64,000 bases of DNA from Nanobdellota archaeon (GTDB lineage: Archaea; Nanobdellota; Nanobdellia; Pacearchaeales; GW2011-AR1). The notes beneath the pieces were generated by a model that worked only from the letters and a program-made list of their open reading frames with translations, searched no databases and was not told the origin of the DNA. Made by a program: the position numbers and the translations under genes. The DNA is taken from NCBI GenBank assembly GCA_021799535.1, contig JAJZAH010000005.1:1-64000 (forward strand), given 5' to 3'. Shown in pieces: positions 18,227-27,259 of the stretch (within the stretch, counting starts at the first letter, position 1; each line of letters begins with the position of its first letter).

Positions 18227-18671
18227 AAAACTTCTTAAGATCGGAGATTATAAAATCTTGCCTTAAAACGCCGTTTCCGCTTTGGCTGGGCATTGGCGTT
18301 TCTGTAAGGTTTGCTTCCTGATCCCTCCTCTCGGTATTTTCTATCCTTTTTTCGAGATTTTTTAATTCCCTGTTTGCTTTGTTGGCAAATTCACTGCGGA
18401 CCATGTAACTGTACACAGCGTTTGACCCTGAAAAAAATCCGCCCAGACCAAAAATATATCCTGTGCGCTCCTTGATGTGAAAAAAGTCTCTGCTGAAACC
18501 TTGGATGAATTTATCTGCATACGGAAAGTATCCTGCTATCAGGTCTCCGAATTCTTTTCCGACCATCCATCCCGCAAACGCACCGAGCGCAATGAAGCAT
18601 CCATCTCTGAAATGCTTTCCAAATCCCATCAATTCTGGTGAGCTCTCACGCTTATAAGTTTTTATTTTCAT
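18210..18671 (-). CDS. Hypothetical membrane protein
   Basis: Glycine-rich hydrophobic segment GCFIALGAFAGWMVG; overlaps the cbf5 start. Confidence 0.55.
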   Translation of the reverse strand: MKIKTYKRESSPELMGFGKHFRDGCFIALGAFAGWMVGKEFGDLIAGYFPYADKFIQGFSRDFFHIKERTGYIFGLGGFFSGSNAVYSYMVRSEFANKANRELKNLEKRIENTERRDQEANLTETPMPSQSGNGVLRQDFIISDLKKFYETRD

Positions 18672-19693
18672 GAGAACTGGACTTTTTCCCTTAGGATTTC
18701 CTCCCTGTCATAAGTTGGGTATTCTTCAACTCGAAATATTTCTACCCCATTTCCTATTTTTCTCACGGATAAGGGGTTTATGATTATTTGGTTTTTCTTA
18801 TTGTCCCGAATGAAATCTTCTTTATTGAGTAGGGTTTCATTCTTTTTCTCGATAGAAAAGTAGATTATTGTCCCGTCTTCCGTCATTTCAGAGAATTTCG
18901 GGATCCGGTAGTTTTTTAACCTGTTCCCATACTGGTGCCAGTTTTTTAACCTTGATGTGCACATATGGATATTGAGTTCTGGGAGACTTTTTCTGATTCT
19001 TTTCGCTAATTTGATTCCTGATGAAACAGAGCTCTTTACAGTATATCCGTTTTTATTAAGGGAGTATTTTTTTGCCATGAGGGGGCCAAGGATTTCGCCA
19101 GCTTCAAGTTCGTTGAGGTTCAAGAAAGAAATATAATCTTTTGCTTTCATGATGAAATCATACATCTTTTTTGTCTTGTCTGGGAAAGATGGAATCTCAA
19201 CTCCTATATTACTCTTTTTCCAGAATTTCCCGGCAAGTTTTATCTTTTCAAGTTCTTCATCCTGGTTTTTATCAAAGTCCGGGTGGAATCTCACCTCATC
19301 TACGACTTTGGACAGTCTTTTTAGTTTATCTTCATTGACTAATTTTGTGGATAAATAAATATGTATATGAAAATTTTTCCCAAATCTTTTCTTAAGTGTT
19401 CCTGCAAGTTTCATCGTCCTGTCAAATTTTAATAGGGGGTCTCCTCCCGTGAGTGAACAGCTTTTTGCGCCTGAAACCTCAACTTCTTTTATTAAACCTT
19501 TTATTGATTTCACTGGTCTTTCATTGGCATAAATATCGTCCACATTTTTCCTCATCTTTGAGAGCGGGCAAAAGTTGCAGCCACGCGAGCACATTCCAGT
19601 AACAAAAAGGACCATCTTGCGTCCTTCAACGCATAACTCGCATCCTCTCACGAGGTTTCCCGATAAATAAGATTCATAAGGTGTCTTTTTCAT
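18668..19693 (-). CDS. Radical SAM protein
   Basis: MCSRGCNFCPLS (CxxxCxxC), SLTGGDPLL (GGxP-like) motif. Confidence 0.9.
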   Translation of the reverse strand: MKKTPYESYLSGNLVRGCELCVEGRKMVLFVTGMCSRGCNFCPLSKMRKNVDDIYANERPVKSIKGLIKEVEVSGAKSCSLTGGDPLLKFDRTMKLAGTLKKRFGKNFHIHIYLSTKLVNEDKLKRLSKVVDEVRFHPDFDKNQDEELEKIKLAGKFWKKSNIGVEIPSFPDKTKKMYDFIMKAKDYISFLNLNELEAGEILGPLMAKKYSLNKNGYTVKSSVSSGIKLAKRIRKSLPELNIHMCTSRLKNWHQYGNRLKNYRIPKFSEMTEDGTIIYFSIEKKNETLLNKEDFIRDNKKNQIIINPLSVRKIGNGVEIFRVEEYPTYDREEILREKVQFS

Positions 19694-20388
19694 TTGAATT
19701 CTCCTTTCAGAAATTTTTTCCTTTCCTTTTCAGGAAATCTTTCTATCGCGTAACGCAAAGTTGTCCTTGGAATTTTCCGGTAATTTATCCTGATAAAATC
19801 TTTCAGAATTTCAACGTCCTTTTTTCCGACTTCTCTGAGCATCCAACCCATTGCTTTGTGTATCAGGTCCTCTTTGTCATCGAAAAGTACCTCGGATATT
19901 CTGAGAGTGTCAGCGAATTCGCCGTTTTTTATGAAAGCATAAGTCGAGACTATAGCAATTCTTCTTTCCCACATGTTTCTGGATTTTGCAAATCTGTAGA
20001 GCACTTTTCGGTCTTTGTCAAGCAAGAAGTCGCCAAGGAGATTATAAGCAGAAATATCCACGAGGCTCCAGTTATTCACTTTTCTTGCGATTTTGAGGTA
20101 AAAATTCGCTATCTCGTCTTTGTTCCCGCTTTTTTTGTATTTCCTATGGAGTATAAGAAGGCCGATTGATTTGTAATCGTTTATGTTTTTGTCCATGAGC
20201 CTTGAAACTTCACTTAATGATAAGTTTGAGTACTTTTTCGCGAGTTCCCGCCGGGTTCTGGTGTCTACTCCGAGAAAAATGTGACCTTGCGCATAATCTC
20301 CCGGACCTGTCTTTGAGAACATGTTGTCTTTTTTTCCTTCCGGGTATTTTGCATTCTTTTGTATTTCTTCAAGCAGTTCTTCTAGCAT
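19690..20388 (-). CDS. DNA alkylation repair protein (AlkD-like)
   Basis: HEAT-like: VNNWSLVDISAYNLLGDFL, NMWERRIAIVSTYAFI, DDKEDLIHKAMGWMLREVGKKD. Confidence 0.9.
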   Translation of the reverse strand: MLEELLEEIQKNAKYPEGKKDNMFSKTGPGDYAQGHIFLGVDTRTRRELAKKYSNLSLSEVSRLMDKNINDYKSIGLLILHRKYKKSGNKDEIANFYLKIARKVNNWSLVDISAYNLLGDFLLDKDRKVLYRFAKSRNMWERRIAIVSTYAFIKNGEFADTLRISEVLFDDKEDLIHKAMGWMLREVGKKDVEILKDFIRINYRKIPRTTLRYAIERFPEKERKKFLKGEFK

Positions 20389-20420
20389 AAATTTTTATAG
20401 CAAATTCCCGTTAAAAACTT

Positions 20421-20861
20421 ATGTTCTTAGAAAAGTATTATCAAAAAATGAAAGAAGCGGAAAGTTATCTGGATTTGTCAGATATTGCTATTGAAATCTT
20501 AAGTGGAATGCCTCAACCGGTTTCCATGGTTTCAGGCCCAATCTCATCTGGAGGCAGGGGGTCTATAAAAGAGAACCTCTCTGAGCTCAAGAGGGTCGTT
20601 TCTGATCTTAAAGAGAAAGGCGACGTTATATTCGACAACCTCAGCTTTGAGGAGCATATAAGTCGTATAAGAAGCAGCCAGTCCAATCTGTCAAAAGAAG
20701 AAAGTAATCAGATTCTTCTTGAAGAATTTTATGGCCCAATTTTTGATTCGGGTTTTATAAAGAGAATATTCTTTCTGCCAGATTGGGAATCTTCTCAAGG
20801 TGCGAGTTGGGAGCATGGGAAAGCAGAGGAATTGGATATGGATATTGTTCATCTTGATTGA
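20421..20861 (+). CDS. Hypothetical protein
   Basis: Intact ORF. Confidence 0.5.
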   Translation: MFLEKYYQKMKEAESYLDLSDIAIEILSGMPQPVSMVSGPISSGGRGSIKENLSELKRVVSDLKEKGDVIFDNLSFEEHISRIRSSQSNLSKEESNQILLEEFYGPIFDSGFIKRIFFLPDWESSQGASWEHGKAEELDMDIVHLD

Positions 20862-20899
20862 ATCAAAAAATTTAATAGCTCCCGATTCTTTGACAGGCT

Positions 20900-21514
20900 A
20901 TGTTCCCGCGTGAAAAGGCGATAAAGCAATTGGAAAAGATTAAATTAATGGGCAGGAAGATGCGTCTTGCGGCGGAAGGCTGGGAGAACCCTTTCCAAAC
21001 TTTGATTGCGATAGTCCTTTCGGCAAGGACGAGAGATGAGACTACAATTGAAGTCTGTAAAAAACTTTTCGAAAGATTTCCGACAGCAGAAAGGCTGTCG
21101 AAGGCTAATCCTGCTGAAGTGGAAAAAATTATAATGCCTGTAAATTTCTTCCAGAATAAATCTAAAAATATTGTGAACTGTGCCAGAGATATTGTAAAAA
21201 AATTTGGCTCTAAGATTCCGGAATCCATAGAGAAGATGACTGAGCTTCCTGGCGTAGGCAGGAAAACTGCAAATGTATTCCTGTCTGAATTCAGCCATGA
21301 TGCCCTTGGCGTCGACACCCATGTGACTTACATTTCAAACTATCTCGGATGGGTTAGTTCAGATAAACAAGAGATTATAGAGAGGACCCTAAAAGAGCTT
21401 TTTCCAAAAAATCTTTGGAGCAGTGTAAACCCTGCTTTGGTGAGGTTCGGGAAGACTTATACTTCATCTTATGAGAAAAACAGGCTCCTTGATGAAATAA
21501 AGAAGATTGAATAA
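20900..21514 (+). CDS. nth: Endonuclease III lacking the C-terminal Fe-S motif
   Basis: LPGVGRKTANVFLSE (catalytic Lys) and VDTHV (catalytic Asp) retained; ends ALVRFGKTYTSSYEKNRLLDEIKKIE with no Cys cluster. Confidence 0.93.
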   Translation: MFPREKAIKQLEKIKLMGRKMRLAAEGWENPFQTLIAIVLSARTRDETTIEVCKKLFERFPTAERLSKANPAEVEKIIMPVNFFQNKSKNIVNCARDIVKKFGSKIPESIEKMTELPGVGRKTANVFLSEFSHDALGVDTHVTYISNYLGWVSSDKQEIIERTLKELFPKNLWSSVNPALVRFGKTYTSSYEKNRLLDEIKKIE

Positions 21515-21547
21515 GTATTATAAACTTCCGGGTCTTTCTGCCTCTTA

Positions 21548-21790
21548 ATGATTGGTAGTATTGACAGCAAGCCTGACCTTGAGATATTTCTTGATCCTGA
21601 TGTCGATAACCTTCCTTTTGGGCCTGTAACCGGGACTTTGATAAAGATAAAGGAGCCAAAAAGGCAGGGAAGACTTGAAGTCTCTGTCAATGACCTGCGT
21701 AAATATGAAAATGGTTTTGGTATAGGGGTATATAATAAAGAGTATTGGGGGATCCCGGAAGGGTCCGGCTCTACATTTTCCTGGGTATGA
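21548..21790 (+). CDS. Hypothetical protein
   Basis: 80 aa ORF. Confidence 0.45.
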   Translation: MIGSIDSKPDLEIFLDPDVDNLPFGPVTGTLIKIKEPKRQGRLEVSVNDLRKYENGFGIGVYNKEYWGIPEGSGSTFSWV

Positions 21791-21960
21791 ATTGGTATGA
21801 GGAGTTTCTTGAAAAAAGCCATCTCAGCACGAGACACAGAATGAGAGACAGGAAAATTGAAATATGTAATACTGAGTCGCTTGAATTCTATGATAAAGAC
21901 AGATTTGAGTCCCTTGGGTTTTACCGCGACAATAGGAATAAATTACCGGAGATGAACTGA
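21787..21960 (+). CDS. Hypothetical small protein (57 aa)
   Basis: ATGA overlap with previous ORF: MNWYEEFLEKSHLSTRHRMRDRKIEICN... Confidence 0.45.
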   Translation: MNWYEEFLEKSHLSTRHRMRDRKIEICNTESLEFYDKDRFESLGFYRDNRNKLPEMN

Positions 21961-22031
21961 TAATCTCTATTTATATGTGCTTTTTTTCATATGTTGAATA
22001 AATTTAAATACTTTTTTTCTCTTGATTTTAT

Positions 22032-22487
22032 ATGAAAGCAGATTTTGAACTTCCTGATAAAGACGGAAACTTGGTTTCTCTGAGGGAGCTTAGGGGCAAG
22101 TGGGTTGTTGTTTATTTTTATCCAAGGGATATGACCCCCGGATGCACGATTGAAGCGCACGAATTTACAAGATTCCTGCCGGATTTTAGGAAATCCCGGG
22201 CACAAGTCCTGGGGATAAGTCCTGATTCAGAGGAGAGTCATTGCGATTTTTATGACAAGGAGAAGCTGAAGCTGACGCTATTGTCTGACAGGGGGGCGAT
22301 TGTCGCAAGAAAGTTCGGGGCTTACGGGAAGAAGAAGCTTTATGGAAAGGAATATGAAGGAATGATCAGGTCGACTTTTCTTGTAAATCCTGAGGGCGAA
22401 ATTGCCTTTTTATGGAAAAGTGTCAAGCCTCTGGGACATGCTGAAGCAGTCTTAAAGAAGCTTAGGGAAATAGAAGATGCAGCTTAG
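22032..22487 (+). CDS. bcp: Peroxiredoxin (Bcp/PrxQ)
   Basis: VVVYFYPRDMTPGCTIEAHEF...QVLGISPDSEESH. Confidence 0.95.
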   Translation: MKADFELPDKDGNLVSLRELRGKWVVVYFYPRDMTPGCTIEAHEFTRFLPDFRKSRAQVLGISPDSEESHCDFYDKEKLKLTLLSDRGAIVARKFGAYGKKKLYGKEYEGMIRSTFLVNPEGEIAFLWKSVKPLGHAEAVLKKLREIEDAA

Positions 22488-23148
22488 CCTTTTTTCCGAT
22501 AATGGGGGCAAGAATTTCGGACCTGTAATCAAAGAGATTGCTTCTCTTCGGTCTTCCTCGGTAAAAGAGATGATAGACTCGAAGATGAGGGAATTTGAAT
22601 TGGTGGGCTTGTCAGGGCCTGACAGGATTTTCAGCGAACTTTGCTTTTGTTTCATGACTGCGAATTTCTCAGCCGCAGGCGGAATTAAAATTCAAAATGA
22701 AATCGGTGATGGTTTTATTAATTTAGCTCAGGGGGATTTAGCTGAAAAACTTGCACAGCTTGGTCATAGGTTCCCGAATGCAAGGGCAAAATATGTTATA
22801 GATTCAAGGGCAAAAAAAGATGAGCTCATAAAAATGTTGAAAGAAATTGATGACGATCTTGTTTTGAGAGAGTGGATAGTGAAAAATATAAAGGGCGTCG
22901 GTATGAAAGAAGCTTCGCATTTCCTCAGAAATATTGGTTACAAGAACCTTGCTATAATTGACTTCCACATTATTGACCTTCTTGTAAAACACAATTTGAT
23001 AGAAATGCCTAAAAGTAAAAGTCTTACGCCTAAAAAATACCTTGAGGTTGAAGATGTCCTCAGAGAAATCAGCAAAAAAACCGGACTTCATCTGGGAGAA
23101 CTCGATCTTTATCTTTGGTATCTTGAGACAGGAAAAATCTTGAAATAG
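22477..23148 (+). CDS. ogg: 8-oxoguanine DNA glycosylase/AP lyase (Ogg2 type)
   Basis: ELCFCFMTANFSA, HRFPNARAKYVIDSR, KGVGMKEASHFLRNIGYKNLAIIDFHIIDLL. Confidence 0.92.
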   Translation: MQLSLFSDNGGKNFGPVIKEIASLRSSSVKEMIDSKMREFELVGLSGPDRIFSELCFCFMTANFSAAGGIKIQNEIGDGFINLAQGDLAEKLAQLGHRFPNARAKYVIDSRAKKDELIKMLKEIDDDLVLREWIVKNIKGVGMKEASHFLRNIGYKNLAIIDFHIIDLLVKHNLIEMPKSKSLTPKKYLEVEDVLREISKKTGLHLGELDLYLWYLETGKILK

Positions 23149-23211
23149 TGTTACTATTTATAAGACACAACAGTCCGAAAAATTTATAAAGTTCTTATCC
23201 ATAGAAATTCT

Positions 23212-23889
23212 ATGAAAGCAAAGATCGGAAGGTCATATTTGACTGAAATTCCTCACGAAGGAGGAAAACTTGCTTTCCAGTATCCCGCATTCAAAGGCAC
23301 TTTCGGAGAGGTTGCGGAGCAGATTGACAAAGAAGGGCTGAAAAGGCCGACTTCTCCTGAAGTTGCATCCTTGGTTTATGATGCGTGGAAAAATCCAAAA
23401 GGAGAATATGAATCCCAAGTTCTTGGTATACTCAGGAGAAATTGGATATGGGAGTTCATAGGAAACCTTTATATTCCAAAATCCAATGATGAGATAAACA
23501 ATGGAGTCATAATTGAATATAACCCTAAAATTGTCAAGGGGAAATTGTCTATGAATAAAAGTTCTCTTGTGAAAAGATTAAATGAAAGTGATCTAAATGT
23601 AAAATTTGTGCCTTTTGGCTACAATATCAAAAGCCAAACCCTTAAAGAGTTCGGGGAAAATCCTTATATTGTTGCAAGATATGGCGAGGAAGGAGCTGAG
23701 AAAATTGCGGAGATCGCTTCAAAGTATAGCTCCAACCCTTATCTTTGGAGTTTTGATTCTGTTGATGAAGAGACTGTAAGAGTGTCTGCTTTGTTCAATT
23801 ACCTCTACGACGGCAGGTTGGACGTCTGTGGCGACGTTAGGGCTGGCGACTCCGATGGTTGTTCTTTTGGGGTAAGTGTCGCAGACTAA
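23212..23889 (+). CDS. Hypothetical protein (225 aa)
   Basis: Well-formed ORF ending in YLYDGRLDVCGDVRAGDSDGCSFGVSVAD. Confidence 0.6.
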   Translation: MKAKIGRSYLTEIPHEGGKLAFQYPAFKGTFGEVAEQIDKEGLKRPTSPEVASLVYDAWKNPKGEYESQVLGILRRNWIWEFIGNLYIPKSNDEINNGVIIEYNPKIVKGKLSMNKSSLVKRLNESDLNVKFVPFGYNIKSQTLKEFGENPYIVARYGEEGAEKIAEIASKYSSNPYLWSFDSVDEETVRVSALFNYLYDGRLDVCGDVRAGDSDGCSFGVSVAD

Positions 23890-24190
23890 ATCTTATGCTC
23901 GCGATTCGCAAGATTGGAACATTTACAATTGAGAACGTTGAAATCGTTCGCGCTCACGGGCAGTGAAGTTGCACTCAGACGCGAAAATTTTTTAGGTGGC
24001 TTTTGTTTTGATGTCTTGTCCTGGAGAGTTTGCATTTCCCTGAGCAAGAAATGCAAGTAAAGGACTACGCGCTAGTTAACAGCATTTCCTTGCGGAAATC
24101 ATAAAATTCAGCTTTGATAGGATTAAAAAGCGGCGACTAACTTAAGGTTAGATAATAAACAAAAACTCATAGGATTGTCAATAGGTTAAA
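23890..24190. ncRNA. Candidate structured non-coding region (unassigned)
   Basis: About 300 nt without a convincing ORF; contains GTCCT..TGCATTTC-loop-GAAATGCA..AGGAC, ATTTCC-TTGC-GGAAAT and CTAAC-TTAAG-GTTAG hairpins. Confidence 0.3.
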
Positions 24191-24197
24191 AAGAGAA

Positions 24198-24800
24198 TTA
24201 ACGCCCTCTTGAAGTTGCGTCATATCCTTTTCTTTCGGATTGTTTTTCTTTTTTCGGATTTGTCTTTGCAGTATGCTTCATTTCTTTTGCGCTCTCTTTT
24301 TCGAGTAGTTCTTCAGAGACCATTGAGGATTTTTCTTTTTCAGTTTCCTCTTCTTTTTTCTCGCTGTCTTTAACTGGTTCCTCCCTATTTTTCATAGTCT
24401 CCTTTGCTTTTTCCATGAGGGTCTTTTTCTTCTCCAGTTCCTCTTTTGCCTTTTCTTCTATCTTCTCCTCTCTTAATTTTTTGAATTTTATATTCTTCGG
24501 AAGGTCGGCGGAGTATACCCTCACTATATCGTCTTCCTTCACGGCTTTGACTTTTATCTTATGGACCGGATTTTTTATTCCCCTCATCCAAATCTGTTCA
24601 TTTAAGTAACTGTCTATCCTTATGCTGTTTAAGTCCCCTTCTCTCATCTTCATGTGTCTGAGTAGGAATTCTTTTATTGTCCTCACAGCTTTTGGAGTTT
24701 TTTTATACCTTGGGACAGGTCTGCATTTTTCTCTGAGGGGGATTATGTATTCTCTTTCAATTTTTTCCGCTTTTGTCTCTGCTTTTGCCATATTATCCAA
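24198..24800 (-). CDS. rpl31e: Ribosomal protein eL31 (L31e) with long charged C-terminal tail
   Basis: REYIIPLREKCRPVPRYKKTPKAVRTIKEFLLRHMK...LNEQIWMRGIKNPVHKIKVKAVKEDDIVRV; about 100 aa K/E-rich extension. Confidence 0.9.
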   Translation of the reverse strand: MDNMAKAETKAEKIEREYIIPLREKCRPVPRYKKTPKAVRTIKEFLLRHMKMREGDLNSIRIDSYLNEQIWMRGIKNPVHKIKVKAVKEDDIVRVYSADLPKNIKFKKLREEKIEEKAKEELEKKKTLMEKAKETMKNREEPVKDSEKKEEETEKEKSSMVSEELLEKESAKEMKHTAKTNPKKEKQSERKGYDATSRGR

Positions 24801-24996
24801 AGTGTGACTTTCTCCTTATTCCCGGTTTAACATGCAGTTTGGTCCTTCTCCATGATCTTTTTTGCCTTGTCATAGACGAAGGGTGTATCTTCTTTCCCGG
24901 CCCGTATCTTTTAAGAACTGCCCAAAATGGCGCCCACTTTGTTCTTCGACCCAGCTTCGAGAGTTTTTCCTTTTTTCCTTTATATTTAATCCCCAT
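24793..24996 (-). CDS. rpl39e: Ribosomal protein eL39 (L39e)
   Basis: LSKLGRRTKWAPFWAVLKR...KRSWRRTKLHV. Confidence 0.85.
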   Translation of the reverse strand: MGIKYKGKKEKLSKLGRRTKWAPFWAVLKRYGPGKKIHPSSMTRQKRSWRRTKLHVKPGIRRKSHFG

Positions 24997-24997
24997 C

Positions 24998-25255
24998 TTA
25001 ATTTATTCTTTCCAATGTGACTCCCTTTTCTCCGATTAATTGATTGAATTTTTCCAGAAGTTTGCTTTTTTCTTTGAGGTCGACTCTCAGTATGTTTATG
25101 CTTGGGATGTATTTTATCTCTCTTCCGGCGGATTTATTAACGTAAATCGTGAACTCATACTTTTCATCATAATAGCTTTCAACAGTATCTTCACTACTCA
25201 ATTGACTGAATACACCTTCCATCTTATCCGCTCCTTCCGTGACTTTGTAGTCCAT
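24998..25255 (-). CDS. Hypothetical protein (85 aa)
   Basis: Tightly packed between rps19e and rpl39e. Confidence 0.6.
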   Translation of the reverse strand: MDYKVTEGADKMEGVFSQLSSEDTVESYYDEKYEFTIYVNKSAGREIKYIPSINILRVDLKEKSKLLEKFNQLIGEKGVTLERIN

Positions 25256-25256
25256 C

Positions 25257-25682
25257 TTATTTTATCGCCTCCAGAAATTCCTTCCCTTTTTTTGTAAGCT
25301 GCCTTCCTGGTCTTCTGCTCCTGACATCCTTAATATTTTTTGCGATTTCTGTAAGTCCGGCTTTGTCCGATTGTTGCAGTATTGTCCTTATTATTTTCCC
25401 ACTGCCTCTCATGAACATTTCGGGTTTCATCCCCCTGTTTTTCTTGGACCCATACTTTGTCCTGAGTCTGTTCACACCGACGATCTTTTTCTTGTATATG
25501 TTCCTGAGGATGCTTGCCGCCCTTTTGTGCCAGAAATCCGGGTCATCTATTGGTCTTTCCTTTGATGGTCCAGATTTTACAAGCCTCGACCATTCAGGCT
25601 GTTTAAACTCGGGAATTTTTTTTAAAGCCTCAGCTAACTTTAGGTTATACTCTTGCGGACTCATTTCATATACTGATACCAT
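25257..25682 (-). CDS. rps19e: Ribosomal protein eS19 (S19e)
   Basis: DPDFWHKRAASILRNIYKKKIVGVNRLRTKYGSKKNRGMKPEMF. Confidence 0.93.
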   Translation of the reverse strand: MVSVYEMSPQEYNLKLAEALKKIPEFKQPEWSRLVKSGPSKERPIDDPDFWHKRAASILRNIYKKKIVGVNRLRTKYGSKKNRGMKPEMFMRGSGKIIRTILQQSDKAGLTEIAKNIKDVRSRRPGRQLTKKGKEFLEAIK

Positions 25683-25761
25683 TTTTCTATTCTCTCCTTG
25701 CGGAGATAGATTGGCCCGAAGGCCATTATTTTGAAAATATTGGGAAATGCTGGTTTATAAA

Positions 25762-26271
25762 TTATGCGATTTCCTTTTTCTGGTCAAACCGCTTCGCTGT
25801 GACGATTTTTTCATAGCCTTCTATCATGCTGACAATGGGTCTTACTTCTTTTATTGCTTCTTCGATTGTATAATCTCCATCCAATGAGAATACGCTTCTC
25901 CCGCCAACACCGTAGAAAAACCCTTTTTCATTTTTACAGTCCAGTCTAACATCGAAAAAATACGGGAAAAGTGAATTGAACAATGCTAAACTGGTAATTT
26001 TTTCCCCCATTCGAACGTAAAGATTCCCGTAACTGTGATGTTTGTATTTTCCAACATAGATATTCTCCGGAATTCCTTGTCCTGGAATCAGCTGTGTTTG
26101 GGCTATAAACCCAAGAAAATCTGTTTCTTTCATGAAAAATTGCCTTTGTGCTTCCAGAAGATTGTCTTCTTGAGGCCTTTTTGCAACAAACTTCCTGAAC
26201 ATCTCCCTTGCATTTTCGTTTGCAATTGCTCTGTTTTCTTCATCAGAGAGTATTCCCTCAATTCTTGTCAT
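25762..26271 (-). CDS. Hypothetical protein (169 aa)
   Basis: Intact ORF. Confidence 0.5.
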   Translation of the reverse strand: MTRIEGILSDEENRAIANENAREMFRKFVAKRPQEDNLLEAQRQFFMKETDFLGFIAQTQLIPGQGIPENIYVGKYKHHSYGNLYVRMGEKITSLALFNSLFPYFFDVRLDCKNEKGFFYGVGGRSVFSLDGDYTIEEAIKEVRPIVSMIEGYEKIVTAKRFDQKKEIA

Positions 26272-26311
26272 GAATGAAATCCGGCAGGGTCATTAATAAA
26301 TATTATTATCT

Positions 26312-27235
26312 TTAATCGGTTATTTCTTTATATAAATTTCTTACGTCCTCCGTGGCAAACTTCACAAGTCCTCTATAATCCTGGTTTTTTATGAAACTTT
26401 CGAGGGGATAAGGCCTTCCGAAGTTCACATAAGCATCTGGTTTTGGGCGGAAAGGCTGTGTCGCAAAAGCAAAAAGGTCGAGCCCAAAATATAAGGGGAA
26501 AAACTTTTTTTTGAAAAATCTCACTGCTCCCGAAAACGGTCCTTCAATTGTTTGCGGCCTGTAGCTTACTGCTATATCTATCGCATAATCTTTTACGAGA
26601 TCTTTACTTTGTTCTGATAGCTCATGCAGATATTCTTTTATGTATCCGTGCTTCGGGGCCATCATTATCTTGCTGGAGTCATAGACTCTTCCGCCGTCCA
26701 AAAATATCATTATACTCCGGTCATCAGAGACGATCTCTTCTATGTCCTTTTTTAATTTTTTTCTTTCTCTTTCACCGAGATATCTTTTCATTATGTTTTC
26801 CCTGTCAACAAATATCGCTCCGGTATCTTTTGATATAAGTTCATTTGCAGGCCAATGATCCAGATTTTTCCCGGCTATTATAGCAGGGTGCGGGAGGGCA
26901 TTTTGGTTTATGAGATAAGGGATAAGGATATAGTCAAAATGGCTCAGATGGTTAGGGAGATATAACATTCTTTTGCCCTCAAGAAATTTGAGGTTTTCTC
27001 CGCCAAAAACTCTGAGTTTGTTTATGAATCTCCAAAGATGCTTCTTTCTTAAATCTCGTCCTATCTTGTCAATTCTTCCTTGGTTTATTCTCATCCTAGA
27101 ACTATTGTTTGGAAATTTAATAATTAATCGCTTCGCATTGGACTTAGTCCGAGCGCCCCGCTCATAAACGTTAACGGCAAAAATCTTTCCAATATTGACT
27201 TTAAAAATATCTCCGGTAAAAGTCAAGCCGACCAT
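26312..27235 (-). CDS. PlsC-like (1-acylglycerol-3-phosphate) acyltransferase family protein
   Basis: YLPNHLSHFDYILIPYL (NHxxxxD), DTGAIFVDREN, IMIFLDGGRVYD. Confidence 0.8.
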   Translation of the reverse strand: MVGLTFTGDIFKVNIGKIFAVNVYERGARTKSNAKRLIIKFPNNSSRMRINQGRIDKIGRDLRKKHLWRFINKLRVFGGENLKFLEGKRMLYLPNHLSHFDYILIPYLINQNALPHPAIIAGKNLDHWPANELISKDTGAIFVDRENIMKRYLGERERKKLKKDIEEIVSDDRSIMIFLDGGRVYDSSKIMMAPKHGYIKEYLHELSEQSKDLVKDYAIDIAVSYRPQTIEGPFSGAVRFFKKKFFPLYFGLDLFAFATQPFRPKPDAYVNFGRPYPLESFIKNQDYRGLVKFATEDVRNLYKEITD

Positions 27236-27259
27236 TTATTCCGGTCAGGCAAAATGATT

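Noticed and set aside
23890-24190. SRP RNA or RNase P RNA
   Set aside because: The conserved helix 8 or CR-I/CR-V type motifs were not recognised.
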